In this document: positions 35,168 to 43,074 of the stretch, piece by piece | Position numbering within the stretch: position 1 is the stretch's first letter | Layout: each line of letters begins with the position of its first letter | Assembly: GCA_947259725.1 (NCBI GenBank) | Contig: CAMYNM010000007.1 | Location: forward strand, 1 to 64,000 | Length of the DNA: 64,000 nucleotides | From: CALZIK01 sp945787635 | GTDB lineage: Bacteria; Acidobacteriota; Thermoanaerobaculia; Multivoradales; JAHEKO01 | Direction: 5' to 3' | The notes under the pieces: model-generated | The model's input: only the letters and a program-made list of their open reading frames with translations | Database searches by the model: none | Told to the model about the DNA's origin: nothing | Position numbers and translations under genes: made by a program

Positions 35168-36019
35168 TTACGAGGGCCGCTCCCAGGTCTCGGCGCTTTC
35201 GTCAAAGGCCGGCAGCTCGACCTCGTGCCCAAGACGTGCCCGCACTCGGTACTCCCAAAGACGGGCGTACTTCATGAACACGCCGGTGGCCTGGAGGCCG
35301 CAAATCGCCAGTCCATGCAGACCGTCGAGGATTCCGAGCTGGAGAATGTAGGTCCTGAAGAACCTCCACAGCGGTCGCCCGCCGATCTGAATAAAGCCCG
35401 CCTTTTTGCCCTCCCGGAACCCCTGGGCGGCGCCCCAGTCGGCGTAGTTCATCAGTTTCTGGAAGTACTGATCGAAGGTCCTGTAAGTGTAGTGCAGCAA
35501 CGAGCTCTTGAGCGTTGGAACGTCGCCGTCGATGTCGAGATCGGCGTGAACCCGGCGATTCGGGTAGCGGCCGTGTGCACGGTCGAAGAGGCGGATCACC
35601 TTGTCGGTGGACCAGCCCGAGTGCTTGATCATCTTCTCGAGTACGACGTTCTTGCGTCGGATGTAGTAGCCATAGGCGCGAGGTGGTACTGAGAGAATTC
35701 CTCTGATCTCTTCGGCCAGCTCCGGCGTGATGCGCTCGTCTGCGTCCAGGATTAAAACCCAGTCGTGGAGCACTCGATCGAGTGACCAGTTCTTCTGGGC
35801 CGCGGAGCCAAAGTACTCGCGCTGCAGCACTGTGATCGGATAGCTATTGGCGATCTCGACCGTCCGATCCGTGGAGAAGGAGTCCACCACCAGGATCTCA
35901 TCCGCCCAGAGAGCGGACTCGATGCAATCCCCGACGTTGACCTCTTCGTTGAAGGTCGTGATGATGACCGAGAGTGGGCGGCATTCGCTCCGTTTTTCAG
36001 TGTGACTAGGGGTCCTCAT
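35168..36019 (-). CDS. Family 2 glycosyltransferase, WaaE/KdtX-like
   Basis: The 283-residue protein has LSVIITTFNEEVNV, VVDSFSTDRTVEIA, AAQKNWSLDR, and the metal motif VLILDADERI (about 98-107). The order and the C-terminal LNYADWGAAQGFREGK-like segment match the LPS-core glucosyltransferase group (WaaE/LgtF). The ATG at 36019 overlaps the ymdB stop by 14 bases, so it is transcribed with ymdB and rny although its job is different. Acceptor and donor are not known. Confidence 0.85.
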   Translation of the reverse strand: MRTPSHTEKRSECRPLSVIITTFNEEVNVGDCIESALWADEILVVDSFSTDRTVEIANSYPITVLQREYFGSAAQKNWSLDRVLHDWVLILDADERITPELAEEIRGILSVPPRAYGYYIRRKNVVLEKMIKHSGWSTDKVIRLFDRAHGRYPNRRVHADLDIDGDVPTLKSSLLHYTYRTFDQYFQKLMNYADWGAAQGFREGKKAGFIQIGGRPLWRFFRTYILQLGILDGLHGLAICGLQATGVFMKYARLWEYRVRARLGHEVELPAFDESAETWERPS

Positions 36020-36794
36020 CTTTCACCATGATCCTCTCGATGTTCGACGCTCTACCGGACGCCTCGTCCACGGTAATGACGCAACCGGCGAGCCGGACGT
36101 CTCGCTTTGCGACTTCGAACGGAAAAGGCGTCTGACGAAGGAACCGCTTGACCACCTTGTCGGCCTTCATGCCGATCACGGATTCATAGGGACCGGTCAT
36201 GCCGGAGTCCGTTTGAAAAGCGGTTCCTCCCGGTAACACGCGCTCATCCGCGGTCGGCACGTGGGTGTGGGTACCGATCACGGCGCTGACTCTGCCATCG
36301 AGATAGAAGGCCAGCGCTTGTTTCTCGCTTGTCGCCTCGGCATGAACATCGACGAGGACGACCTTGACGTCATCGTCCAGCCCGGCCAGCAGCCGGTCGG
36401 CGGTCCGGAAAGGGCACTCGAGCGATTTCATGAACACCCGGCCCTCTAGGTTGATCGTCGCCACCTTGACGCCCGCGGCGGTCTCGCCCACATAGAGCCC
36501 CGAACCGGCGGCACCTTCGGGATAGTTGGCCGGTCGCAGAAGTCTATCCTCCGACTCCAGGAGGTCGACTACCTCTCGCTTGTCCCAGATGTGATTGCCG
36601 CTGGTGAAACAGTGGATCGGAAGCTCGGTCAATTCCTCGAAAACCGGGGAGGTCACTCCAAAACCGCCCGCCGAATTCTCCACGTTGACGACCACATAGT
36701 CGGCCTGATGCTGGTCGATCAGGCCAAGCAATCGGCGAGCGAGAATTCGCCGGCCGGGCTTGCCGACAACGTCGCCGATGAACAACAGCTTCAT
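36006..36794 (-). CDS. ymdB: YmdB-family metallophosphoesterase
   Basis: The 262 residues show the calcineurin-like metal motifs FIGDVVGKPGR (about 5-15), NVENSAGGFG, SGNHIWDKREV and IGTHTHVPTADERV (His-x-His). YmdB-type proteins hydrolyse 2',3'-cyclic nucleotides in some Firmicutes. The gene commonly follows rny, as here, with a 4-base overlap (ATGA). Length is normal. Confidence 0.93.
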   Translation of the reverse strand: MKLLFIGDVVGKPGRRILARRLLGLIDQHQADYVVVNVENSAGGFGVTSPVFEELTELPIHCFTSGNHIWDKREVVDLLESEDRLLRPANYPEGAAGSGLYVGETAAGVKVATINLEGRVFMKSLECPFRTADRLLAGLDDDVKVVLVDVHAEATSEKQALAFYLDGRVSAVIGTHTHVPTADERVLPGGTAFQTDSGMTGPYESVIGMKADKVVKRFLRQTPFPFEVAKRDVRLAGCVITVDEASGRASNIERIMVKDEDP

Positions 36795-38347
36795 TTCGCG
36801 TACTCGATCGATCTCGTCTCCCGAATCACGGTAACCTTGATCTGGCCCGGATAGGTCAACTCGGACTCGACCTTGCCGGCGATGTCTCGAGAAAGCCAGA
36901 TGGCTTCATCGTCACTCAGCTTCTTGCTATCCACGATCACCCGCACTTCGCGACCGGCTTGAATCGCGTAGCTCTTCTGTACTCCCTTGAAGCCCGCCGC
37001 GAGCTCCTCGAGCGCCTCGAGGCGCTTGACGTAGGTTTCGAGGATCTCTCGACGGGCACCCGGCCGCGCGGCCGAAAGAGCGTCGGCTGCCGTCACCAGC
37101 ACTGCCTCGACCGTTTCAGGATCGTAGTCACCATGGTGACAAGCCATGGCGTGAACCACGTCCTCCCGTTCGCCGTATTTGCGCAGCAGGTCGATGCCGA
37201 TCTCGAGGTGGGTGCCCTCCATCTCGCGATCGACCGCCTTGCCGATGTCGTGCAGCAAGCCGCCCCTCTTGGCCACCTGGACGTTGGCCCTGAGCTCGGC
37301 CGCCATGGTTCCCGCTAGAAACGAGACTTCTTTGCTGTGCTGCAGGACATTCTGCCCGTATGAGGTTCGATACCGAAGACGACCCAGAAGCTTGACCAGC
37401 TCGGGGTGCACATTGGCGAGATTGAGCTCGAGCAGAGCCGACTCGCCTTCCTGACGGATCTTCTGGTCGAACTCGGCCTTCACCTTCTCGACCACCTCCT
37501 CGATCCGAGCCGGGTGAATGCGTCCGTCGGCTACCAGTCGCTCGAGGGTGGTGCGCGCGATCTCGCGGCGAAACGGATCAAAGCCCGAGACGATCACGGC
37601 TTCGGGCGTATCGTCGACGATCAAATCGACGCCTGTCGCGGCCTCGATCGCGCGGATGTTGCGGCCCTCTCGACCGATGATGCGCCCCTTCATCTCGTCG
37701 TTCGGAAGCATCACCACCGAGACCGTGGTCTCGGAAACGTAGTCCGAAGCCGCTCGCTGGACCGCCATGCCGACGATTCGCTGAGCCTCGCGGGCAGCAT
37801 TCTCCCTTGCTTCATCGTCGACTCTCTTGACCATGTGCGCGGCCTCCATCCGAGCGTCGCCGACCATGGCCTCCATGAGCTCGTCCTTGGCCTGCTGGGC
37901 GGTCAGCCCCGCGATCTGCTCGAGCTTTCCGCGCTGCACCGAAACCAGCTCCTCGAGCTCCTGATTCTTCTCCTCGAAAGCCGCCTCCAGACCGGAGAGC
38001 TTGCGGTCGCGTTTCGCATACGCCTTCTCGTTTTGCCGCAGCTCCTCACCGGCTCGAAGCAGCGAGTCCTCCTTCTGAAGCAGCCGCTTTTCGAGCTGCT
38101 CGAGCTCCTTGCGCTGCCTCCGGGAGGCCTTTTCGAACTCACCTCTCGCTTGCAGGAGCTTCTCGCGGGCGGCCAGCTCGGCCTCCTTGAGCTTGGCGTC
38201 CGCCTCCCGGCTCGCCGCCGCCAGGGTTTGATCGGCTTCCTTCTGCGCCTGAGCGGTGATTCTGTCCGCGCCCCGGCGGATGAAAAACCACCACGCGACC
38301 AGAAGTGCGCCTGCCGCACCAATCGCGACTGCAATCTCGTTGAGCAT
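36791..38347 (-). CDS. rny: Ribonuclease Y
   Basis: The 518-residue protein has an N-terminal membrane helix (about 6-24) and a long charged coiled coil (30-200). A KH domain (VVMLPNDEMKGRIIGREGRN, about 215-234) and an HD domain (KRGGLLHDIGKAVDREMEG, about 360-378) follow. RNase Y starts mRNA decay at the membrane. The layout and length are canonical. It lies between a 6S RNA gene and ymdB. The ribosome-binding region is inside a predicted hairpin (38349-38382). Confidence 0.97.
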   Translation of the reverse strand: MLNEIAVAIGAAGALLVAWWFFIRRGADRITAQAQKEADQTLAAASREADAKLKEAELAAREKLLQARGEFEKASRRQRKELEQLEKRLLQKEDSLLRAGEELRQNEKAYAKRDRKLSGLEAAFEEKNQELEELVSVQRGKLEQIAGLTAQQAKDELMEAMVGDARMEAAHMVKRVDDEARENAAREAQRIVGMAVQRAASDYVSETTVSVVMLPNDEMKGRIIGREGRNIRAIEAATGVDLIVDDTPEAVIVSGFDPFRREIARTTLERLVADGRIHPARIEEVVEKVKAEFDQKIRQEGESALLELNLANVHPELVKLLGRLRYRTSYGQNVLQHSKEVSFLAGTMAAELRANVQVAKRGGLLHDIGKAVDREMEGTHLEIGIDLLRKYGEREDVVHAMACHHGDYDPETVEAVLVTAADALSAARPGARREILETYVKRLEALEELAAGFKGVQKSYAIQAGREVRVIVDSKKLSDDEAIWLSRDIAGKVESELTYPGQIKVTVIRETRSIEYAK

Positions 38348-38348
38348 T

Positions 38349-38382
38349 TCGACCCCCTATTTCCAAAGAGGGGCCGGGTCGA
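38349..38382 (-). promoter_or_regulatory. Hairpin covering the rny ribosome-binding region
   Basis: On the minus strand, tcgacc pairs with ggtcga and ccct pairs with aggg, giving a 10-bp stem with a 4-base bulge and a loop of about 10 bases. The 3' arm includes the AGGGGG that would be the Shine-Dalgarno sequence, only a few bases before the rny ATG at 38347. It could limit translation or be a cleavage site; this is inferred. Confidence 0.45.
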
Positions 38383-38416
38383 TAGAGAGAAACTTCGCTT
38401 GATCTGGAGGATACGA

Positions 38417-38603
38417 GCACCCCCCGCGAAGCCGTGTGGGCGGATATTTAGAACCTGATCTTGACCAGGTGGGTGTCCGCTTCTCGAGCCATTAGCGTCC
38501 CCGTCAAAGCGGGGCTGGCACAAGCCACGAGAATGAAAGACTCCCGAAATATAGGAGTTGGTTCTACAACTGCCTTACCCATCACGAACCTCACAGGGGG
38601 TGC
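38417..38603 (-). ncRNA. ssrS: 6S RNA
   Basis: The 187-nt stretch between zapA and rny has the 6S layout. Its ends pair over more than 20 bases: GCACCCCC with GGGGGTGC, then TGTGAGGT with GCTTCGCG, then CGTGATGGG with CCCACACG and one bulged A. A large central bubble follows, and an apical rod is closed by TTCTCG/CGAGAA around a CCCG/CGGG hairpin. A small hairpin (ACCTG/CAGGT) sits in the 3' strand of the bubble. Length and position (zapA-ssrS-rny) match known 6S genes. 6S RNA binds RNA polymerase and lowers sigma-70 transcription in slow growth. Confidence 0.82.
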
Positions 38604-38657
38604 CAAGCTCAGTCATCAAATTCATCATGTGGCGAAACCGACCCTACCCAAAGCAAG

Positions 38658-38954
38658 TCAACTCTCCAGAGCTTTTTCCAATTTCTCCGTCAGTACCGCC
38701 ACTCTCTCCTGGATATCTACCCGTTCCCCTTCCTGCTGCTTCCCACGCCGATACAGTTCATCGGCAATGTTGAGCGCCGCCAGAATCGCAATCTTGGCCG
38801 TATCCACGGTCGTGACCTGCTGAGCGACTTCGCGCATCCGCTGGTCCACCAAGGTAGCCACCTCCTGGAGGTGCTCCGGGTTATCCTCGCCCCGGACATG
38901 GTACACGGTCCCAAAGATCTCCACGTCTGTCGTTGTGGTGGTTTTCGTTGCCAT
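38658..38954 (-). CDS. zapA: Cell division protein ZapA
   Basis: The 98-residue protein has the ZapA N-terminal globular part (VEIFGTVYHVRGE, HLQEVATLVDQRMREVA) and a C-terminal coiled coil (about 60-98). ZapA bundles FtsZ filaments at the division site. The ATG is at 38954. The downstream 6S RNA candidate is a common neighbour. Confidence 0.92.
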   Translation of the reverse strand: MATKTTTTTDVEIFGTVYHVRGEDNPEHLQEVATLVDQRMREVAQQVTTVDTAKIAILAALNIADELYRRGKQQEGERVDIQERVAVLTEKLEKALES

Positions 38955-39010
38955 GTTCCATCCCGGGAAAGACCTCGTCTCGACGCCGAAAAAGCGGCAG
39001 CGAGATGAGC

Positions 39011-39022
39011 TTTGACGTCAAA
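39011..39022. promoter_or_regulatory. 12-bp palindrome upstream of zapA
   Basis: tttgacgtcaaa is a perfect palindrome about 57 bases upstream of the zapA start. It could be an operator for zapA or part of a promoter; no clear -35/-10 pair was identified. Confidence 0.3.
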
Positions 39023-39104
39023 ACTATAGCACAGGCCCGGTGGCCGGATTCCGGCCGCTCAGCTCCGAATCGCCGTCCGAAGGCGACCCGCTCGGGCCTC
39101 CCAC

Positions 39105-39605
39105 TCAGTCTCCGTCAGCCGATTCGTGCAGCCTTCGGTAGCCGCGATTCCAATAGACCAGGGGCGTTTCGTCGGCCCTCTCGACCTTCGAAGCCTGCAC
39201 CTCCCCCACGTAGATCGTATGACTCCCAGCCTTGCTGCGCGAATGAATCGTGCAGTCCATCCACGCCAGCGCCGACTCCAGCACCGGAGCGCCGGTCTTG
39301 GCGGTCGTCCAGTCCCCGACCGCGAACCGATCCTCGTCCTTGACCCAGGCGAAGCGGTTCGAGAGCTCGATCTGATCGTGAGCCAGAATGTTGACGGCAA
39401 ACGACGCGCCCTCTTCCTCGAGCAGCGCGTAGGCCCGATGACGGTGATCGACCATCACCAGAAGCAAGGGTGGGTCCGGCGAGACCGAGGCGAAAGCGGA
39501 CACGGTCAAGCCGTGGCGCGTCTCGCCCGAGCGAACCGTCACGATGGTTACGCCAGAAGGAAAATGGCGGAGGGCATCACGAAACTCTTCGGAGCTGACT
39601 GTCAC
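39105..39605 (-). CDS. Flavin reductase domain protein (FMN-binding)
   Basis: From GTG 39605 the protein has 166 residues. Typical elements are FRDALRHFPSGVTIVTV (about 8-24), GLTVSAFASVSPDPPLLLV (about 32-50) and FAVNILAHDQIELSNRFA. This is the HpaC/flavin reductase fold, which uses NAD(P)H to reduce FMN or FAD for partner oxygenases. No partner gene is adjacent. The frame is open upstream to 39875 but lacks homology there. The GTG was chosen because it begins the conserved SSEEFRDALR region and has GAGG 9 bases upstream. Confidence 0.85.
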   Translation of the reverse strand: MTVSSEEFRDALRHFPSGVTIVTVRSGETRHGLTVSAFASVSPDPPLLLVMVDHRHRAYALLEEEGASFAVNILAHDQIELSNRFAWVKDEDRFAVGDWTTAKTGAPVLESALAWMDCTIHSRSKAGSHTIYVGEVQASKVERADETPLVYWNRGYRRLHESADGD

Positions 39606-39624
39606 TTGAGAATCCTCATCACCG

Positions 39625-39656
39625 AACCAGCGGTCCCGTCGGGACCGGTTGTTTTT
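39625..39656 (+). terminator. Terminator-like hairpin in a divergent gap
   Basis: GGTCCC-gtc-GGGACC, extended by AACC/GGTT across a small bulge, is followed by GTTTTT on the plus strand. No plus-strand gene lies upstream, so it could instead be a structure in the leader of the minus-strand flavin reductase gene. Low certainty. Confidence 0.3.
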
Positions 39657-39731
39657 CGAGCGGCCGGAGCTTAACAGCCCGAAAGGGCATGCGAGCACCA
39701 GAACCGGAACTCCAACCGCGTCTTTACTTGC

Positions 39732-40178
39732 ATGTGGCGCCAAACTCCAGAATCCGTTACCGCGATACCGCTCCGACCCAGGTACGGCTCCAGCCCCGTT
39801 CGGCCTCCTCGCGACGAGCGTCGTGGGGACGAGCGCCAGGAGGTTCAGGGCACGATCTCGATCGCCCCCGGCCACGAGGCGGCGCTGCTCAACGTCAGCG
39901 CCGGCGGCTTCGCCGTCGAGTCCGGCGAAAGTGTGCGGATCGGCGCCTTGTACCGGCTGCGGTGGTGGACCGCCGGAAGCTTGCGCCCGGTCTCGGCGGT
40001 CGCTCGGTGGAGCCGGCTAGCGGGCACCGAGAAACGCGGCGACGGCGACGTTGTCCCCCGCTTTCGAACCGGATTCGAGTTTGAGCAGCTCGCGACCGTC
40101 AAGCGGGCGTCAGCTGCGCCATGTCCGAGTCTCCCATCTCGAGCCCGCCCGGAAAGTATTCCAGCCAACGATTCGTGA
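39732..40178 (+). CDS. PilZ domain protein
   Basis: The 148-residue protein has the two PilZ motifs for cyclic di-GMP: RxxxR in RGDER (Arg31-Arg35) and NVSAGG (about 54-59). These precede a small beta-barrel (GALYRLRWWTAG, AVARWSR, FRTGFEFEQL). It may sense c-di-GMP. The last 26 codons overlap the convergent ubiD gene by 80 bases, and the conserved domain ends near residue 120, so the tail may be dispensable. The divergent gap to the flavin reductase is 126 bases. Confidence 0.75.
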   Translation: MWRQTPESVTAIPLRPRYGSSPVRPPRDERRGDERQEVQGTISIAPGHEAALLNVSAGGFAVESGESVRIGALYRLRWWTAGSLRPVSAVARWSRLAGTEKRGDGDVVPRFRTGFEFEQLATVKRASAAPCPSLPSRARPESIPANDS

Positions 40179-41916
40179 CTCGCTTGGCGATCTCGTCGGA
40201 GCAGAAGAGCTCGTCCGGAAAACCGGCCTTGGCTCTCGCGTCGATCACGATCGGCACTTGATAGCTCAGGTGGTTTCGCACCACCTCGACTCCACTCGCA
40301 TAGATGTCGGCAGCGGGCTCGAAACGCGTGAACGTCGTCCACAGGAAGTTGATCGAGCTGGCGACGGCGCGCTCCGGCTCTTCGGTGAGAACAACCAAGG
40401 GCCATTCGGCGAAGCCGGCGTGCCCGGCGACCCGGCGGGGAAGCTCCGGATCGTCTCGCTTGGCGGCGCCACCGACCACCAGGCAACCGCGACAAAAGGG
40501 CCTGGCAAAGGTGACACCCGAGGGCACTTCGGCAGCCGTGAGCTCCTCCGGGAGATGCCGCACCGGGTCCCCCAGACCCAGCCAGATTCCCTTCGAGCCC
40601 CGATTCACGACCGGGCCGGTGTAGTCGAGCGTATCCATCGAAAGGTTCGAAAACACGAAGAGGTCGGTTTCGACTCGGGTCCGCTCGAGGACGTGCTCGA
40701 GAGTCGCCTTGAAGTCGCGAAGATCCACGGTCCGGTCGGTGACCAGGAGGAATTTGGTCAGCGACAGCTGCCCTTCTCCGAGAATCCGAAAGGCGCTCGA
40801 CATCGCCTCCCGCGCGTAGCGCTCACGAACGACCGCAGCTGCCAGCGAGTGATACCCGGTCTCGCCATACGACCAGAGATCGCGCACGCCGGGCATGACC
40901 AGCGGAAACAGCGGTGACAACAGCTCCTGCAGAAGGTCGCCGATGTAGAAATCCTCCTGGCGAGGCTTGCCCACCACCGTCGCCGGGTAGACCGCGTCCT
41001 TGCGGTGCGCCAGGTGCTCGACCTCGAAGACCGGATAGTCGTGCTCGAGAGAGTAGTAGCCGTAGTGGTCGCCGAACGGCCCCTCGGAGCGGCGCACCCT
41101 GGGCGGCACTATCCCGATCAGCGCGAACTCGGCCTCGGCGAGCAGCGGCAGCGGCCCGGGGCCGTCGCAAAGCGACAGCTTGCAGCCTTGAATCAGTGAT
41201 GCGAGCATCAACTCGGGCACGTTCTCGGGCAACGGCGCAATCGCCGCGAGCATCGCCGCCGGCGGACCGCCGAGAAAGACATTCACCGGCAGCGGCTGAT
41301 TGCGCTCTTCGGCCACCGCGTAGTGATAACCACCGCCTTTTCCGATCTGCCAGTGCATCCCGGTGGCGCGCGGTTCGTGGACCTGGAGCCGGTACATTCC
41401 GAGGTTGTGGCCCTTGCCCTCCGGGTGCTCGGTGTAGACCAGAGGCAGGGTGACGAACGGCCCGCCGTCTTCGGGCCAGGTGGTCAGGACCGGCAGCTCG
41501 CCCAGATCCACATTCGCGGTGACGTGGTCGAGCACCGGGCCACGAGAGCTTCGTCGGGCACCGACCTTCAGCAGGCCGCCGAGCACCGAGCGGTGACGCC
41601 AGAGCGTTCCCGCCGAAGGCGGCAGGAGGGTCTCCGCCATCCGAACCGCTCCCTCGATCAGGCGAAAGGGATGCCGGCCGAAGGCCATCTGCGCCCGGCG
41701 AGCGCTGCCGAAGAGATTGGTCACGCAGGGAAACCTCGAGCCTCGAACCCGGCGAAACAGGAGAGCCGGGCCCTCGACCGCGATGACCCGCCGGTGGATC
41801 TCGGCGATCTCGAGCCGAGGATCGACTTCCGCGTCCACCTCCACCAACTCGCCCTCCCGACGCAGAGCATCGAGGAAGCTGCGCAGGTTCCTGAAGGTGT
41901 CTATTCGTGGAGCCAT
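40099..41916 (-). CDS. UbiD-family decarboxylase (menaquinone-type)
   Basis: The 605-residue protein has FRNLRSFLDALRREGELVEV at the N-terminus, GMHWQIGKGGGYHYAVAEE in the prenyl-FMN domain, and the EGPFGDHYGYYS segment with conserved acidic residues. The length and the segment DTLDYTGPVVNRGSKG resemble the long UbiD forms used in menaquinone (futalosine route) synthesis. It ends the isoprenoid run and is 46 bases after the squalene synthase stop. UbiD proteins need prenyl-FMN made by UbiX, which is not in the window. An alternative, decarboxylation of anhydromevalonate phosphate, is discussed under findings. Confidence 0.85.
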   Translation of the reverse strand: MAPRIDTFRNLRSFLDALRREGELVEVDAEVDPRLEIAEIHRRVIAVEGPALLFRRVRGSRFPCVTNLFGSARRAQMAFGRHPFRLIEGAVRMAETLLPPSAGTLWRHRSVLGGLLKVGARRSSRGPVLDHVTANVDLGELPVLTTWPEDGGPFVTLPLVYTEHPEGKGHNLGMYRLQVHEPRATGMHWQIGKGGGYHYAVAEERNQPLPVNVFLGGPPAAMLAAIAPLPENVPELMLASLIQGCKLSLCDGPGPLPLLAEAEFALIGIVPPRVRRSEGPFGDHYGYYSLEHDYPVFEVEHLAHRKDAVYPATVVGKPRQEDFYIGDLLQELLSPLFPLVMPGVRDLWSYGETGYHSLAAAVVRERYAREAMSSAFRILGEGQLSLTKFLLVTDRTVDLRDFKATLEHVLERTRVETDLFVFSNLSMDTLDYTGPVVNRGSKGIWLGLGDPVRHLPEELTAAEVPSGVTFARPFCRGCLVVGGAAKRDDPELPRRVAGHAGFAEWPLVVLTEEPERAVASSINFLWTTFTRFEPAADIYASGVEVVRNHLSYQVPIVIDARAKAGFPDELFCSDEIAKRVTNRWLEYFPGGLEMGDSDMAQLTPA

Positions 41917-41962
41917 GGCAACGGATCAACCGACTCGGCGAGCCCGACCGGTAAATCGGGCC

Positions 41963-42979
41963 TCAATCCTCGGACCCGCGATCCATCGGATCTTCGTCCG
42001 AGCGGCGCAGGCGCTTACGGGCTTCGAGCACCGGTCGCCCCTTGGCAATCGCCCGGTGGACCGCGGAATAGAGAGCGTAGACTTCAACCCGGGTGATCTT
42101 CGAGCCCGGCCCTTTCTTCTCGACACGGTCTAGCGTTGCCCACGCCAGCTCCACCGGCAGGGCGGTGAAGGCGACGACTCCCGCCTGAGCCCCCGCCCGC
42201 TGCAGCTCGCGCGAATACTCGGTGGCCGCCTGCAGGTCTGTCCGCGCCAGCGCGAACACTTCGCCCCGATTGACTGTGGACGGTAGGAAGTTTCTTCCTT
42301 CCACCTCGTCCGACGCGCTGTCTTTGAGAATGTTGACCAGCTGAAGGCCCTCGCCGAACGCGGAAGCTCGCTCGCGCAGATAGCTCGCCGAGGCCGCCAG
42401 CCGGTCGCCGCTCAGCAAGAACAGCTCGGTGAGCATTTCGCCGACGATCCCGGCGACCGCATAGCAGTACGCGCGCAGATCGTCGAGGTCTCTCAGGCGC
42501 AGGACTCCGCCGCCGTCCGTCTGGGTCACGAACTCCGCCATGAGCTGGGTGGTGCGACGAGTGTGATCGATGATCACCGCGCGAGCGGCCCCGGTCTGCT
42601 CGAGAAGCGCCGCAAAAACCAGCGGTGTCTCGTCCAGAAGCTCGACATACCCGGCGTGATCGCTGGGCGGCTCGAGCAACCAACCTTGGGCGCAAGCGGA
42701 AGCCCGTTCTACCGAAGGCTCGGCGAGCAGGAGGTCGAACTCTTCGAGTGCTGCGATGCGGCGAGGGCGGTCCCACAAGACGCTGGCGTCTTCAAACGTG
42801 TCCGCGATGCGAAACAGAAGATAGGCGATGGTCACCGCCCGTTGGGTCGGCTGCGGCAACTGCGGAATCGCGAGTGCGAAGGTTCTGCTGGTCTTGACCA
42901 GCAGATCGTGGAGGCGCTCGTCCCGGGCGTCCCTCTGCGAGCCCGGGCTCGCAGTTCTGGCTGCATCCTGCTTCATCAT
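41963..42979 (-). CDS. Squalene synthase (squalene/phytoene synthase family)
   Basis: The 338-residue protein has the two Asp motifs: IADTFED (Asp60-Asp64) and VNILKDSASDEVEGRNFLP (Asp220, Asp224). It also has YCYAVAGIVGEMLTELF, the flap typical of the eukaryote-type squalene synthase. It would join two farnesyl diphosphates into squalene at the membrane. The gene replaces the hpnC-hpnD-hpnE trio used by many hopanoid producers, none of which is in the window. It lies next to the IPK gene on the same strand. Confidence 0.85.
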   Translation of the reverse strand: MMKQDAARTASPGSQRDARDERLHDLLVKTSRTFALAIPQLPQPTQRAVTIAYLLFRIADTFEDASVLWDRPRRIAALEEFDLLLAEPSVERASACAQGWLLEPPSDHAGYVELLDETPLVFAALLEQTGAARAVIIDHTRRTTQLMAEFVTQTDGGGVLRLRDLDDLRAYCYAVAGIVGEMLTELFLLSGDRLAASASYLRERASAFGEGLQLVNILKDSASDEVEGRNFLPSTVNRGEVFALARTDLQAATEYSRELQRAGAQAGVVAFTALPVELAWATLDRVEKKGPGSKITRVEVYALYSAVHRAIAKGRPVLEARKRLRRSDEDPMDRGSED

Positions 42980-43074
42980 CCCTGGCTGTCGATCCTAACG
43001 GACGCCGGCGATTCCTCTGAACCGGGGCGTCCAGCGCCGGCCCGATATTCTCGCGCGCAGGCGCGATTCGGGCA

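Noticed and set aside
40099..41916. Anhydromevalonate-phosphate decarboxylase as the main call for UbiD
   Set aside because: An MDD-family decarboxylase is present, aconitase X is not in the window, and sequence features resemble menaquinone-type UbiD; it is left as a finding.
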